NCBI RefSeq assembly: GCF_005222835.1
Contig: NZ_STGA01000009.1
Span: 1-64,000 of the forward strand
Direction: 5' to 3'
Origin: Rhizobium sp. FKY42
GTDB taxonomy: Bacteria; Pseudomonadota; Alphaproteobacteria; Rhizobiales; Rhizobiaceae
DNA: 64,000 nucleotides
This document shows positions 10,013-19,576 of this stretch, one piece after another; within the stretch, counting starts at the first letter, position 1, and every line of letters begins with the position of its first letter. Position numbers and translations under genes: made by a program. The notes under the pieces are model-generated. The model was not told the DNA's origin, did not search any database, and worked only from the letters and a program-made list of their open reading frames with translations.

Positions 10013-11722
10013 TCAGAAAGTTTGGCCAGCAAGCATTGCGAAATGCTCGACGATGGGACCGAGTGCGAGCGCCGGGAAGAATTGTAATCCTCCCAGGATC
10101 AGGATGATCCCGATCAGCAAGCCGACAAAGAGCGGGCCATCTGTGGGAAAGGTCCCAGCGGACGCCGGTGCCTTCACCTTGGCAGCAAGCGAGCCCGCAA
10201 TTGCCATCACCGGAATGACGTAGGCAAAGCGACCGAGCAGCATGGCGATGCCAAGCGTCGAGTTGTACCAGAGCGTATTGCCGGAAAGGCCACCGAAGGC
10301 AGAGCCGTTGTTACCGGCAGCAGACGTGTAGGCGTAGAGAATCTCCGAGAGCCCGTGCGGGCCTGCGGTTCCGATGCTTGCAACCGCAAACGGCAACATG
10401 ACGGAGATTGCCGTGAAGCCAAGGATGACCAGTGGCAGGATGAGAACCGCCAGCATGGCGAATTTCATTTCCCGGCCTTCGATCTTCTTACCCAGAAACT
10501 CCGGTGTACGGCCAACCATCAAACCGGCGACGAAGACGGAAAGAAACGCAAAGACGAGCATGCCATAAAGACCCGAGCCGACGCCGCCGGGCAGCACTTC
10601 GCCGAGCTGGATCAGGAACATGGGTACGAGACCGCCGAGACCCGTAAAGGAGCCGTGCATGCCGTTGACACCGCCATCGGACAGTCCGGTGGTCACGGCG
10701 GCATAAAGCGCCGTCATGGCTTGGCCGAAGCGAACTTCCTTGCCTTCCATATTGCCTTGCGCAGCATCGACGCCGAGGCTGGTCAGAATCGGATTGCCTG
10801 CGGCTTCCGCCCAGTAAGTCACGGCGACGCCGGCAATCAGCAGCACAGCCATGGCCGTGATCAGCGCCCAGCCCTGACGACGGTTACCGACCATTCGCCC
10901 GAAGGTGTAGACGATCGCGGCGGAAAGGGAGAGCATGGAAAAAATGTTCAGATAGTTGGACCAGGCCGTCGGGTTCTCGAACGGATGAGCAGCGTTCGCA
11001 TTGAAGAAGCCACCGCCGTTCGTTCCAAGCTGCTTGATGGCTTCCTGAGACGCAACGGGACCGAGGGAAATGACCTGCTGAGCACCTTCCAGAGTGGTTG
11101 CGGTCGCAGAGGCATCCAGCGTCTGCGGAAGGCCCATGGCCACGAAACCAAGCGCGATGATGAATGCGATGGGCAGAAGAACGTAAAGCGTGGCGCGAGT
11201 CATATCGACCCAGAAGTTTCCGAGCGTGGAAACCTTGGATCTGGCAAGCGCGCGGGTCACGGCCATGGCCAGCGCCATTCCGGTGGCAGCCGACAGGAAG
11301 TTGTGCACCGTCAGTCCCGCCATTTGGCTGAAATGGCTCATCGTCGCCTCCCCGGCATAGTTCTGCCAGTTGGTGTTGGTGACGAAAGACACAGCCGTGT
11401 TGAACGCCAGATCTGCCGGAACCGCCGGAAACCCTTGCGGATTGAGAGGCAGATAGGCTTGGAGGCGTAAAATTGCATAGAGCGAAACAAAGCCTGCCAA
11501 CGAGAAGGCGAGCATGGCAAGCGTATAGGACAACCAGCCCTGTTCCTTATCCGGATTGATACCGGCAAGGCGGTAGAAGCCTCGCTCGAAGGGGCCTCCG
11601 AGTTTGGTCGCAAAATTGCGCTCGCCCTCGAAAACTTGCGCCATGTAGATACCCAGCGGCTTGATGGTGATGGCGACGAATAGGAAAAGGAGGCTGATCT
11701 GCAGCCACCCGACGATTGTCAT
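10013..11722 (-). CDS. kdpA: KdpA, potassium-binding and translocating subunit
   Basis: A 569-residue membrane protein with about ten hydrophobic segments, related to the KcsA/Trk channel superfamily. The four pore regions carry the family filter-like stretches, among them [13 protein letters not shown] (about 112-124), [20 protein letters not shown] (about 228-247), [14 protein letters not shown] and [13 protein letters not shown]. It provides the potassium path of KdpFABC. kdpF lies 18 bases upstream and kdpB 10 bases downstream. Length and motifs are complete. Confidence 0.97.
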   Translation of the reverse strand: MTIVGWLQISLLFLFVAITIKPLGIYMAQVFEGERNFATKLGGPFERGFYRLAGINPDKEQGWLSYTLAMLAFSLAGFVSLYAILRLQAYLPLNPQGFPAVPADLAFNTAVSFVTNTNWQNYAGEATMSHFSQMAGLTVHNFLSAATGMALAMAVTRALARSKVSTLGNFWVDMTRATLYVLLPIAFIIALGFVAMGLPQTLDASATATTLEGAQQVISLGPVASQEAIKQLGTNGGGFFNANAAHPFENPTAWSNYLNIFSMLSLSAAIVYTFGRMVGNRRQGWALITAMAVLLIAGVAVTYWAEAAGNPILTSLGVDAAQGNMEGKEVRFGQAMTALYAAVTTGLSDGGVNGMHGSFTGLGGLVPMFLIQLGEVLPGGVGSGLYGMLVFAFLSVFVAGLMVGRTPEFLGKKIEGREMKFAMLAVLILPLVILGFTAISVMLPFAVASIGTAGPHGLSEILYAYTSAAGNNGSAFGGLSGNTLWYNSTLGIAMLLGRFAYVIPVMAIAGSLAAKVKAPASAGTFPTDGPLFVGLLIGIILILGGLQFFPALALGPIVEHFAMLAGQTF

Positions 11723-11740
11723 GAGACTTCTCCTGGAAAA

Positions 11741-11827
11741 TCAGAAGCGTTCGGGACGCAACAACGTGACGACGAGATAGACGCCGAGAGCGAGAGCGAC
11801 GAGAAGGCCGAAAATGGGTTCCAGCAT
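11741..11827 (-). CDS. kdpF: KdpF, small stabilising subunit
   Basis: A 28-residue single-span membrane peptide beginning MLEPIFGLLVALALGVYLVV and ending LLRPERF. The C-terminal (A/P)E(A/R)F and a single hydrophobic helix match KdpF, which packs against KdpA and stabilises the complex. It lies 18 bases ahead of kdpA in the same direction, exactly where kdpF belongs. It is too short for most gene finders and was located by translating the gap between kdpA and the upstream region. Confidence 0.85.
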   Translation of the reverse strand: MLEPIFGLLVALALGVYLVVTLLRPERF

Positions 11828-11837
11828 GGGTTGGACC

Positions 11838-11921
11838 TCACAGCCGGTCTAGCGCGCGGGCATAGAGCACCAGCACACCAAGCGTGCCGCAACCGAGCAC
11901 GAGGAAGATGAAATCGAGCAT
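11838..11921 (-). CDS. 27-residue membrane peptide at the head of the kdp operon
   Basis: ATG to TGA encodes 27 residues, MLDFIFLVLGCGTLGVLVLY followed by ARALDRL. The segment FIFLVLGCGTLGVLVLYA could span the membrane once, with a basic C-terminus that should be cytoplasmic. The start is preceded by AAAGGAGAATATCG, a good ribosome-binding site, and the frame ends 10 bases before kdpF. It is not KdpF, which lies just downstream. The arrangement suggests a second small operon-leading peptide that either joins the Kdp complex or serves as a translated leader. It has no known function that I can name. Confidence 0.6.
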   Translation of the reverse strand: MLDFIFLVLGCGTLGVLVLYARALDRL

Positions 11922-11998
11922 CGATATTCTCCTTTTGATGCAGGAGAATGATTAGGCGCTGAGCCCGTCAGATTTCGATTGGGAAGAAGGCTGCCTCA

Positions 11999-12015
11999 TG
12001 TAAGGAAAAGATAAA
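11999..12015 (-). promoter_or_regulatory. candidate KdpE binding site
   Basis: On the minus strand TTTATCTTTTCCTTACA resembles the T-rich KdpE site of E. coli (TTTATA, T-run, TTTACA). It lies about 80 bases upstream of the first small ORF of the kdp operon, within the 106-base gap shared with the end of the MATE gene. Similarity judged by eye. Confidence 0.4.
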
Positions 12016-12027
12016 GATGGCTTCCAG

Positions 12028-13350
12028 TTAACCAAATGTACGATCGGCAAGCCTCGGCAGCATGAGGCGAAAGGCAATGCTTCGCGCGCCTTGGAAAACG
12101 AGAAGAGCCATCCACAGACCGTGATTGCCGAAGAGCGGCTGCAGGACCGCCCAGGCCAGAATGTAAACCACCAGCGAGGCAACCATGAGATTGCGCATCT
12201 GCCGTGACCATGTCGCTCCGATATAGACGCCATCCATCTGGAACGCGATGACACCGAGAATTGGCAAGGCCAGCATATAGGGAAGATACGCGTGTGCGAG
12301 TGCCGCGACGTTTTCAGTGGGCGCCAGCACACCGATCACCCAGCCTGCACTAAGCATAAAGGCGAGTGAAACAATCACTGCAAAGACGAGACCCCAGATG
12401 GTTGTCAGACGGATGACCTGATCGAAGGCTGGACGGTGACGGGCGCCCACCGCCTTACCCGCCAGTTGTTCCGCTGCGGTCGCCACTCCATCAAGAAAGG
12501 CGACGCCGAAGAAATAGAAGCGCAACAGGATCGTGTTTGCCGCAAGAATATCGATCCCCAGCGTGGTGCTCTGGCGCGTGAAAAAAGACAGGCCTATCAG
12601 CAGGGCAAAGGAGCGGATCATCATGTCGCCATTGACGGAGAAGGATCGCCGAAAGCTTTCCGGCCCCGGAAGTCTCCAGGCCAGCCGGTCTGTCTTGGCC
12701 AGAATGAGGATGGCCCCGAGAAGCGCAGTTGCACCTTCCGCGATAAGCGCGGCGATCGCAACGCCTTCCACGCCCCATCCAAGGCGGATCACGGAATAAT
12801 AGCTGATCCCCGCATTGAGGACATTCAGCAGAGTTTGGAGAATCATACTCCACACCGCCTCAGCGCGACCGATGATCCAGCCGAAAGCGACGAAATTGAA
12901 CAGCACCAGTGGTGCCGACCAGATGCGCCAATGAAAATAGGTGGATGCGGCTTCCGCAACGACCCCCTCGGCACCCAGTACGCCAAGACCGAGGGCTCCG
13001 ATTGGACCTTGCACCAGAAGAAGAAGTAGGCCGGACACAATCGCGATGATCAATCCGCTCGCCAGCATCCGGTTTTCATCCGCCTTGCTGTCCGCGCCGA
13101 CAGCCTGCGCCGTGAAGCCAGTGGTCGCAGCACGCAAGAAATTGAATGTCGTAAACATTACATCGAAAATGACGGAGGCGAGGGCCACACCTCCAACCAG
13201 ATTTTCGTCGCTCAGCTGGGCAATCACGCCCGTCGCGATCAATCCGGACAGGGGCGTCGAAAGATAGGCGATCATCATGGGAAGTGAGATGCGCAGGACA
13301 TCCCGGCTTTCCACATCGAACGCACGCGCCGCTTGCCTTTTGTCGGTCAC
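12028..13350 (-). CDS. MATE-family multidrug/sodium efflux protein (DinF-like)
   Basis: A 440-residue inner-membrane antiporter with about twelve hydrophobic segments arranged as two related halves, the MATE fold. The N-half pattern VLRISLPMMIAYLSTPLSGL, with the acidic/polar stretch SDENLVGGVALASVIF, and the second-half MIRSFALLIGLSFFTRQS are typical of the DinF branch. It would export cationic or aromatic compounds using a sodium or proton gradient. The start is a GTG, with AAGG about ten bases upstream. It lies between the aryl-CoA ligase gene and kdp on the same strand. Whether it shares the ligase transcript is unclear: 107 bases separate them. The substrate is unknown. Confidence 0.88.
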   Translation of the reverse strand: MTDKRQAARAFDVESRDVLRISLPMMIAYLSTPLSGLIATGVIAQLSDENLVGGVALASVIFDVMFTTFNFLRAATTGFTAQAVGADSKADENRMLASGLIIAIVSGLLLLLVQGPIGALGLGVLGAEGVVAEAASTYFHWRIWSAPLVLFNFVAFGWIIGRAEAVWSMILQTLLNVLNAGISYYSVIRLGWGVEGVAIAALIAEGATALLGAILILAKTDRLAWRLPGPESFRRSFSVNGDMMIRSFALLIGLSFFTRQSTTLGIDILAANTILLRFYFFGVAFLDGVATAAEQLAGKAVGARHRPAFDQVIRLTTIWGLVFAVIVSLAFMLSAGWVIGVLAPTENVAALAHAYLPYMLALPILGVIAFQMDGVYIGATWSRQMRNLMVASLVVYILAWAVLQPLFGNHGLWMALLVFQGARSIAFRLMLPRLADRTFG

Positions 13351-13369
13351 TGAGTCTGCACCTTGCCTC

Positions 13370-13392
13370 TGATCGAGACGTGGTTTCGATCA
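13370..13392. other. small inverted repeat upstream of the MATE gene
   Basis: TGATCGA and TCGATCA form a 7-bp inverted repeat with a 9-base spacer in the 107-base gap between the ligase stop and the MATE start. It could be a weak hairpin or an operator for the MATE gene. Nothing else supports a role. Confidence 0.25.
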
Positions 13393-13457
13393 TTTACGCA
13401 AAAAAGACAAATGCCGATCGTCACCCGCGCCGCAGGTCAGACCGCTTGCGCCGATAC

Positions 13458-15092
13458 CTACGGCGCGGCTGCCGCAGCCGTGCGTAACCGAAACCGCTGG
13501 ATCTTGCCGGATTCCGTTTTCGGCAGAGCTTCAGTGAAGACGATTGAACGGGGATATTTGTACGGGGCGATGATGGACTTCACATGCTCCTGCAGATGCT
13601 TCGTCAACACGTCGTCACCGTGGAAGCCCTGCGCCAGCACAACATGCGCCTGAACGATCATGCCACGTGTTTCGTCCGGAACGCCGATCACCGCGCATTC
13701 GGCAACGGCATCATGCTTCAGAAGCGCCGCTTCGACCTCCGGCCCTGCAATGTTGTAGCCGGCGGAAACGATCATATCATCGGCGCGCGCCGCGAAGTGG
13801 AAATAGCCCTCTTCGTCCTGAAAGAAGGCATCGCCTGTCAGGTTCCAGCCACCCCGGACGTAATCCTTTTGACGCGTATCGGCTAGATAGCGGCAACCAA
13901 TCGGCCCGCGCACGGCGAGCTTGCCCACGGTGCCGCGTGGGACTTCGTTCATTGCGTCGTCCACAATGATCGCCTCGTAGCCGCTGAGAGGGCGTCCGGT
14001 GCAAGCAGGCCTGCCCTCCCCCAACCGGTTGGAGATAAAGACATGCAGCATCTCGGTTGCGCCGATACCATCGAGGATCGGTTTGCCGGTCTTGCGAGTC
14101 CATTCTTCGAACACGGGCGCGGGCAGGGTTTCACCGGCGGAGACAGCGATACGTAGCGAGGAGAGATCTACCCCGCCATCCATGGCAGCCAACATGGCGC
14201 GATAGGCTGTCGGCGCCGTGAAGCAGATCGTGGCCTGATGTTCCTGAATGATTTCCGGCATTTTGGTGGGGGCGGCGTTCTCGAGAAGCACACCGCAGGC
14301 GCCGAACCGAAGTGGAAAGACGACGAGACCACCGAGGCCGAACGTGAAGGCAATGGGTGGCGAACCGACGAATACATCGTCTGGCTGAACCTGCAGTACT
14401 TCCTTCGCATAGGCATCCGCAATGATGAGGATATCGCGATGAAAGTGCATCGTGGCCTTGGGTATGCCGGTTGAACCGGACGTGAAGCCCAGCAAAGCCA
14501 CATCATCGCGGCCTGTTTTCACGGCGGCAAACTCCCTGGACTTGGCAAGCGCTGCGCGATCCAGCTCTCCATCATGGCCATCCGTTCCATCGAAAGAGAC
14601 GATGCACTTCAGGAACTGGCTCTGCTTACCGGCTTCAACCAACTCGTCCATCAGCCGATGGTCGCACAGCGCCAGCGAAATCTCTGCCTTTTCGAGATAT
14701 TTCAGCAATTCGCCGGAACGCATCATCGGCATGGTGTTGACGACAACTGCGCCCGCCTTTGTGGCCGCCAACCAGCAGGCAATCATGGCCGGATTATTTC
14801 CCGACCGGATCAGAACGCGATTGCCTGGCTGCACCCCGTAATCCTCGATCAAGGCTCTTGCCAGCTGGTTCGTCCACTCCGCCAGTTGCCGGTAGGTGCG
14901 TTGCCTGCCAACGCCGATCAGCGCCACGCGGTCGCCAAACCCTTTCTCCACCATACGGTCTGTCAGTTCCACCGCCGCATTGAGATATTCGGGGTAATCG
15001 AACCCCTGCAGATTGATTTCCGGCCATTCTTCAAAGGGCGGAAGATGGTCGCGCGCGAAGGTATCCGCGTGTCCGGATGGACCCAGATTCAT
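13458..15092 (-). CDS. aryl-CoA ligase, probably 2-aminobenzoate/benzoate-type
   Basis: A 544-residue ANL-superfamily adenylating enzyme that makes an aromatic acyl-CoA from acid, ATP and CoA. Visible motifs are the P-loop LLGFTSGSTGIPKAT (about 200-214), DGIGATEMLHVF (the A5-type motif) and the C-terminal catalytic Lys in PKTESGKIQRF near 530. Length and the MLHVF motif suit the 2-aminobenzoate/benzoate-CoA ligase branch. The start at 15092 is preferred because AGGGGAACTGAC precedes it, whereas two upstream candidates lack a binding site. It is transcribed away from marR and the monooxygenase gene behind its own copy of the shared palindrome (15205-15220). It is inferred to activate the substrate of the 16.0-22.1 kb pathway. 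The exact aromatic acid is not proven. Confidence 0.85.
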   Translation of the reverse strand: MNLGPSGHADTFARDHLPPFEEWPEINLQGFDYPEYLNAAVELTDRMVEKGFGDRVALIGVGRQRTYRQLAEWTNQLARALIEDYGVQPGNRVLIRSGNNPAMIACWLAATKAGAVVVNTMPMMRSGELLKYLEKAEISLALCDHRLMDELVEAGKQSQFLKCIVSFDGTDGHDGELDRAALAKSREFAAVKTGRDDVALLGFTSGSTGIPKATMHFHRDILIIADAYAKEVLQVQPDDVFVGSPPIAFTFGLGGLVVFPLRFGACGVLLENAAPTKMPEIIQEHQATICFTAPTAYRAMLAAMDGGVDLSSLRIAVSAGETLPAPVFEEWTRKTGKPILDGIGATEMLHVFISNRLGEGRPACTGRPLSGYEAIIVDDAMNEVPRGTVGKLAVRGPIGCRYLADTRQKDYVRGGWNLTGDAFFQDEEGYFHFAARADDMIVSAGYNIAGPEVEAALLKHDAVAECAVIGVPDETRGMIVQAHVVLAQGFHGDDVLTKHLQEHVKSIIAPYKYPRSIVFTEALPKTESGKIQRFRLRTAAAAAP

Positions 15093-15204
15093 GTCAGTTC
15101 CCCTATTCGCAAACATTTGGTCTGCACGCCTTGCCGGTTTTCCAGGTGGCGTATTTTGATTTTCGGAAAGACTGGCACAGGTCCAAAAGCTCGGCAAGAA
15201 AAAT

Positions 15205-15220
15205 CTTTTAAGCTTATAAT
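15205..15220. promoter_or_regulatory. MarR-type operator copy 1 (ligase promoter)
   Basis: CTTTTAAGCTTATAAT matches the palindrome ATTTTAAGCTTAAAAT at 14 of 16 positions. It lies about 113 bases upstream of the ligase start. Related copies lie at 15977 and 22196, so one regulator probably controls all three promoters. Confidence 0.6.
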
Positions 15221-15323
15221 GATTTTTCTGAACGTTGGCGGATATACCGGCGAACGGACTCTCCTGCGCGGTTTCGCGCAGCAGCCCCCAATGGGATGAC
15301 TTGTTCAGATGACTCGCAACGAA

Positions 15324-15830
15324 TTACTCGGCGTCTTCGAGTTCGCTACGGCTCATATGCCGGATCGTGGAATTCTTGACCTGACCGACATGTGTCAGCA
15401 GCCCGGCCAGCACGATCGGGTCCACGTCCACCATCAACTCTTTGAGCCAAGCCTCATGCGCCTGCGCCATGCGGCTGAAGATCTCGCGGCCACGGGGCGT
15501 CAACTTGGCAACGGTGACCCGACGATCCTGCCCCAGGCGCTCGCGCACCAGCATGCCGTCGGCCTCCAGTCGCTCCACAAGGGCTGTGATGTTGCCGTTC
15601 GTAACCATCGTCAGTTGCGAGAGTTCTCCCAGGCGAAGGCCATCCGGCTGGCGGTAAAGCTGGGAAAGCACATCGAATTGCGGCAGCGTGCTGTTGAACT
15701 CCAGCCTGAGCCGACGGCGAATTTCTTGAGAAACGAGGCGAGTGGTAGAAAGTAGACGCAGCCATAACCGCAGCTCCAGCTTCTTGCCTTCCTGCGTATC
15801 CGCAACGATGGCTTCAAGATCATTCGCCAT
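15324..15830 (-). CDS. MarR-family transcriptional regulator
   Basis: A 168-residue winged-helix protein. The MarR core is clear: SQLTMVTNGNITALVERLEADGMLVRE (recognition helix and wing, about 75-101), then RRVTVAKLTPRGREIF. MarR proteins usually repress catabolic genes and are released by an aromatic acid or its CoA thioester. It is divergent from the monooxygenase gene and next to the ligase gene, and the shared palindrome overlaps the divergent promoter. The start at 15830 is set by GGGGGA just upstream; the frame stays open for another 74 codons, but that stretch lies over the divergent promoter and is unlikely to be translated. The ligand is inferred to be the pathway substrate or its acyl-CoA. 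Confidence 0.9.
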   Translation of the reverse strand: MANDLEAIVADTQEGKKLELRLWLRLLSTTRLVSQEIRRRLRLEFNSTLPQFDVLSQLYRQPDGLRLGELSQLTMVTNGNITALVERLEADGMLVRERLGQDRRVTVAKLTPRGREIFSRMAQAHEAWLKELMVDVDPIVLAGLLTHVGQVKNSTIRHMSRSELEDAE

Positions 15831-15953
15831 ATGATTCCCCCGATCCACCTTACCGGAGTGCTGAGGAATGGTAACGTTGTCAAGCAGGATCGTTGAGGAT
15901 CCGAGAAGAGACAGGGACTTACGCCAACGCCTTTGAGACCGAGATTTTTCCGG

Positions 15954-15982
15954 TTGACAATGCACGAATGTCAAATACTTTA
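15954..15982 (+). promoter_or_regulatory. candidate promoter of the monooxygenase operon
   Basis: TTGACA (15954-15959) and a weak TACTTT/ACTTTA -10 element are separated by 16-17 bases. The -10 region lies inside the second copy of the shared palindrome, so bound repressor would block RNA polymerase. The start point has not been mapped. Confidence 0.4.
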
Positions 15983-15992
15983 ATCTTAAAAT
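15977..15992. promoter_or_regulatory. MarR-type operator copy 2 (marR/monooxygenase divergent promoter)
   Basis: ACTTTAATCTTAAAAT matches the palindrome ATTTTAAGCTTAAAAT at 14 of 16 positions. It sits in the 205-base gap between marR and the monooxygenase gene and overlaps the candidate -10 box, so it could serve both directions. Confidence 0.6.
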
Positions 15993-16035
15993 AATTGACG
16001 TACATGAACCTGCGTCAACAATGAAGGGAACGGCA

Positions 16036-18351
16036 ATGAAGATTGTCTGCATCGGCGGAGGTCCGGCTGGCCTCTATTTCGGCCTTCTGATGAAGAAATT
16101 TCACCCGGACCATGAGGTAACGGTGGTGGAGCGCAACAAACCCTACGACACATTTGGCTGGGGCGTTGTCTTCTCCGACCAGACCATGCAGTCCATGCGT
16201 CAGTGGGATGCAGAGAGCGCTGCTGAAATCGAAGATGCCTTCAATCACTGGGATGATATCGAAGTCCTGTTCAAAGGCACCCGCCAGCGCACCAGCGGCC
16301 ATGGTTTCGTGGGCATCGGTCGCCGCAAGCTTTTGAACATCCTGCAGGCCCGCTGCGAGGCGCTCGGTGTCAACCTTCAATTCGAGACCGATGCAGAGAG
16401 CGATCTCGAATTTCCGGATGCCGATCTGATCATCGCCTCCGATGGCGTGAACTCTCGCATTCGCGCCAAATATTCGGACGTTTTCCAGCCAGATCTGGTC
16501 GTGCGCCCCAACAGATATATCTGGCTTGGTACCAACAAGCTGTTTGATGCCTTCACTTTCGATTTCCGCAAAACGGATCACGGCTGGTTTCAGGCACATA
16601 TCTACAAGTTTGACGCCAATACCTCGACCTTCATCATAGAGACGACGGAAGAGGCCTATCAGGCGCACAAACTCGGCGAAATGTCGCAGGATGAGTCGAT
16701 CCGGTTCTGCGAGAATCTGTTTGCCGAAACGCTGGAAGGGTCCTCCTTGATGACCAATGCCCGCCATATGCGCGGCTCTGCCTGGCTAAATTTCCAGCGA
16801 CTGATCTGCGGCAAATGGAGCCACTTCAACGGCAACAGCCATGTTGTGTTGATGGGCGATGCCGCGCACACAGCGCATTTTGCGATTGGTTCCGGCACCA
16901 AGCTTGCCATTGATGACGCCATAGAGCTGACCAACCAGTTCCAGAAGCTGGGACATGGCAAGGAAAAGATTCCCGCTGTTCTGGCTGCTTACGAGGAAAT
17001 CCGCCGCGTCGATGTTGCCCGCATCCAGAACGCGGCCCGCAACGCCATGGAATGGTTCGAAGTGGTCGGGACGCGTTATGCCGATACGCTGGAGCCGGAA
17101 CAGTTCATGTATTCCATGCTGACCCGCTCGCAGCGCATCAGCCACGAGAACCTTCGGCTGCGCGATAAATCCTGGCTGGAAGGCTATGAGCGTTGGTTCG
17201 CCGGCAAACAGGGTTTGAATGTGCAGGAAGGCGAACGTTGCCTGCCGCCGATGTTCACGCCTTACCGTCTGCGCGGCGTAACGCTGCCAAACCGTATCGT
17301 CGTTTCGCCCATGGCCATGTATTCCGCGAAAGATGGTGTGCTGGATGATTTCCATCTCGTGCACCTGGGAAGCCGCGCGCTTGGCGGTGCGGGTCTCATT
17401 TTCGCTGAAATGACCTGTGTTTCAGCGGATGCCCGCATCACGCCCGGTTGCCTTGGTCTCTGGAGCGATGAGCAGACCGCTGGCTGGAAGCGCTTTGTCG
17501 ATTTCGTCCACAACAATAGCGCCGCCAAGGTTGGCATCCAGCTCGGCCATGCAGGCCGTAAAGGCGCCACCAAGCTGGCCTGGGAAGGTATTGACCAACC
17601 ATTGGAAGAAGGCGCGTGGCCTCTGCTTTCAGCCTCCGCCCTTCCCTATCTCAAGAACAGCCAGGTGCCGAAGGCCATGGATCGGGCTGACATGGATCGG
17701 GTCAAGGCCGACTTCGTGGCCGCAACCAGACGCGCTGCCGAGGCTGGTGCCGACTGGCTGGAGTTCCACGCTGCCCATGGCTACCTGATGTCTTCCTTCC
17801 TCTCACCGCTGACCAATCGGCGCGAGGACGACTATGGCGGCAGTCACGAGAACCGCGCGCGCTATCCGCTGGAAGTGTTCAGAGCCATTCGCGAGGTCTG
17901 GCCAAAGGATAAGCCAATCTCGGTGCGTCTGTCCTGTCATGATTGGGCCGATGGCGGCAATACGCCAGAAGATGCGGCGATCTTTGCTGAGATGTTCAAG
18001 GACGCCGGTGCCGATCTCATCGATTGCTCCTCCGGTCAGGTCTGGAAAGAAGAAAAGCCGGTCTATGGCCGTCTGTTCCAGACGCCGTTCTCCGACAAGA
18101 TCCGCAACGAAATCGGAATTCCAACCATCGCCGTTGGTGCAATCTCCGAAGCCGACCATGCCAATTCCATTATTGCCGCGGGACGCGCAGACCTCTGCGC
18201 CGTGGCGCGTCCCCATCTGGCTGATCCGGCCTGGGCGCTGCACGAGGCCGCAAAGATTGGCCTGAAGAATGTACCGTGGCCGAAGCAGTACATGTCCGGC
18301 AAGTATCAGTACGAGGCCAATCTTTCCCGCACCCCGGCACCGGCGAAGTGA
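16036..18351 (+). CDS. fused FAD monooxygenase / old-yellow-enzyme reductase acting on an aryl-CoA
   Basis: A 771-residue two-domain flavoprotein. Residues 1-400 are a class A FAD monooxygenase: [10 protein letters not shown] near 7-16 binds FAD, and [11 protein letters not shown] near 273 is the second FAD motif. From about residue 406 ([21 protein letters not shown]) an old-yellow-enzyme FMN barrel follows, with [23 protein letters not shown] and the C-terminal [16 protein letters not shown]. This fusion is known from 2-aminobenzoyl-CoA monooxygenase/reductase of Azoarcus evansii and from salicylyl-CoA 5-hydroxylases. It would hydroxylate the CoA-bound ring at C5, and the second domain may reduce the product. 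The start at 16036 has AAGGGA ahead of it. It is the first gene of the pathway operon. Confidence 0.87.
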   Translation: MKIVCIGGGPAGLYFGLLMKKFHPDHEVTVVERNKPYDTFGWGVVFSDQTMQSMRQWDAESAAEIEDAFNHWDDIEVLFKGTRQRTSGHGFVGIGRRKLLNILQARCEALGVNLQFETDAESDLEFPDADLIIASDGVNSRIRAKYSDVFQPDLVVRPNRYIWLGTNKLFDAFTFDFRKTDHGWFQAHIYKFDANTSTFIIETTEEAYQAHKLGEMSQDESIRFCENLFAETLEGSSLMTNARHMRGSAWLNFQRLICGKWSHFNGNSHVVLMGDAAHTAHFAIGSGTKLAIDDAIELTNQFQKLGHGKEKIPAVLAAYEEIRRVDVARIQNAARNAMEWFEVVGTRYADTLEPEQFMYSMLTRSQRISHENLRLRDKSWLEGYERWFAGKQGLNVQEGERCLPPMFTPYRLRGVTLPNRIVVSPMAMYSAKDGVLDDFHLVHLGSRALGGAGLIFAEMTCVSADARITPGCLGLWSDEQTAGWKRFVDFVHNNSAAKVGIQLGHAGRKGATKLAWEGIDQPLEEGAWPLLSASALPYLKNSQVPKAMDRADMDRVKADFVAATRRAAEAGADWLEFHAAHGYLMSSFLSPLTNRREDDYGGSHENRARYPLEVFRAIREVWPKDKPISVRLSCHDWADGGNTPEDAAIFAEMFKDAGADLIDCSSGQVWKEEKPVYGRLFQTPFSDKIRNEIGIPTIAVGAISEADHANSIIAAGRADLCAVARPHLADPAWALHEAAKIGLKNVPWPKQYMSGKYQYEANLSRTPAPAK

Positions 18352-18357
18352 TCCGCC

Positions 18358-19140
18358 ATGGCAGGGGTTGAAGGAAGACATGTTCTGGTAACAGGGGCTG
18401 GCAGTGGCATAGGTGCGGCCATCGCCCGCCGCCTGCATCAAGACGGCGCGAACCTGACTTTGGCTGGGCGTCGGGCAGAACCGCTTGTGCAATTGGCGGA
18501 CGAGCTTGGAGCCGATGCGACCTTTGTCGCCGCCGGTTTCGATGTCACCGATCCGCACGCCATCGAACAAGGGCTTGAAGCAGCGCGCTCGAAGTTCGGG
18601 CCGGTCTCGATCCTCGTCAACAATGCTGGAGAGGCACCCAGCGCACCCTTCGAAAAGACGGGGCTGGAGCTTTGGTCGAAGGTTCTGAATGTCGATCTGA
18701 CGGGCGTATTCAACGTCACGCAAGCGATCCTGCCGGATCTGAAGGCGCATGGATCGGGGGCGAGGATCATCAACATCGCCTCGACGGCAGGGCTTACCGG
18801 CTATGCTTACGTCTCGGCCTATTGCGCGGCAAAGCACGGCGTTGTGGGACTTACGCGGGCGCTTGCGCTGGAGCTGGCGAAGAAAGGCATTACGGTGAAC
18901 GCCGTCTGTCCCGGTTTTACCGATACGCCCATTATTGCCCGTTCCATCGAAGAGATTGTTGCAAAGACAGGGCGAACGCCAGAACGGGCACTGGCCGAGT
19001 TCACCAAGAGCAATCCGCAGGGGCGTCTCGTAACACCGGAAGAAGTAGCCGAGACAGTCGCATGGCTTGCCCTGCCGCTGTCACAATCCATCAACGGCCA
19101 GGCCATTGCAGTGGCAGGCGGCGAAGTCTTTGCCGGTTAA
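18358..19140 (+). CDS. SDR-family NAD(P)-dependent dehydrogenase (aromatic pathway)
   Basis: A 260-residue classical short-chain dehydrogenase. It shows the cofactor motif TGAGSGIG (12-19), NNAG near 90, a catalytic Ser in NIASTAG and YCAAK (YxxxK) near 156-160. It lies six bases after the fused monooxygenase, so it belongs to the same operon. In the Azoarcus 2-aminobenzoyl-CoA pathway a 3-hydroxyacyl-CoA dehydrogenase acts on the reduced ring, and this protein could do that step. An alternative is re-aromatisation of the hydroxylated intermediate. The ribosome-binding site is weak, so coupling to the upstream gene is likely. Confidence 0.82.
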   Translation: MAGVEGRHVLVTGAGSGIGAAIARRLHQDGANLTLAGRRAEPLVQLADELGADATFVAAGFDVTDPHAIEQGLEAARSKFGPVSILVNNAGEAPSAPFEKTGLELWSKVLNVDLTGVFNVTQAILPDLKAHGSGARIINIASTAGLTGYAYVSAYCAAKHGVVGLTRALALELAKKGITVNAVCPGFTDTPIIARSIEEIVAKTGRTPERALAEFTKSNPQGRLVTPEEVAETVAWLALPLSQSINGQAIAVAGGEVFAG

Positions 19141-19156
19141 GGCACAGGGAGGATGC

Positions 19157-19576
19157 ATGCCCTTTAAAATCTCGAAGCCAATGCGGTTCGGCGACTGCGA
19201 CCTGACCGGAATTGCCTATCACCCCGCCTATCTCTCCATGTTGGTCGATGTCAACGAGGCCATGTTTGCCTCCTTCGGCGTGACATGGAAGGAAATCATG
19301 TTCGAGCGCAAGCTTGGCCTGCCGACCGTGACGCTGAACCTCGAATTCAAGAAGCCTGCCGTCTATGGCGACGTCTTGGATTTCGCCGTGCATGTGCGCG
19401 CCATTGGCCGTACGTCCCTCGACCTCGAAACCGTGGTCACCGTTCGCGGCGACATCATCTGGACCGTGCGGCAGCGCATCGTCATGACCTCGCTTGAAGA
19501 TCACAAATCACACCCATGGCCCGATGATGTACGGGCTGGACTGACCCAATATCTGGAGCCTTCCCATGATGCATGA
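19157..19576 (+). CDS. hotdog-fold acyl-CoA thioesterase (4-hydroxybenzoyl-CoA type)
   Basis: A 139-residue single hotdog domain. The N-terminal pattern RFGDCDLTGIAYHPAY carries the acidic residue and the (H/Y)xxY arrangement of the 4-hydroxybenzoyl-CoA thioesterase/YbgC branch. CAGGGAGG five bases before the ATG at 19157 fixes the start. It follows the SDR gene by 16 bases and overlaps the next gene by 11. In this operon it probably releases CoA from the hydroxylated aryl-CoA, for example to give 5-hydroxyanthranilate or gentisate. That placement is inferred. Its presence argues for a free-acid ring-cleavage route rather than pure beta-oxidation. Confidence 0.85.
   Translation: MPFKISKPMRFGDCDLTGIAYHPAYLSMLVDVNEAMFASFGVTWKEIMFERKLGLPTVTLNLEFKKPAVYGDVLDFAVHVRAIGRTSLDLETVVTVRGDIIWTVRQRIVMTSLEDHKSHPWPDDVRAGLTQYLEPSHDA

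Noticed and set aside
8173..11470. long plus-strand frames opposite kdpB and kdpA
   Set aside because: Both are shadows of strongly conserved kdp genes and resemble no protein.
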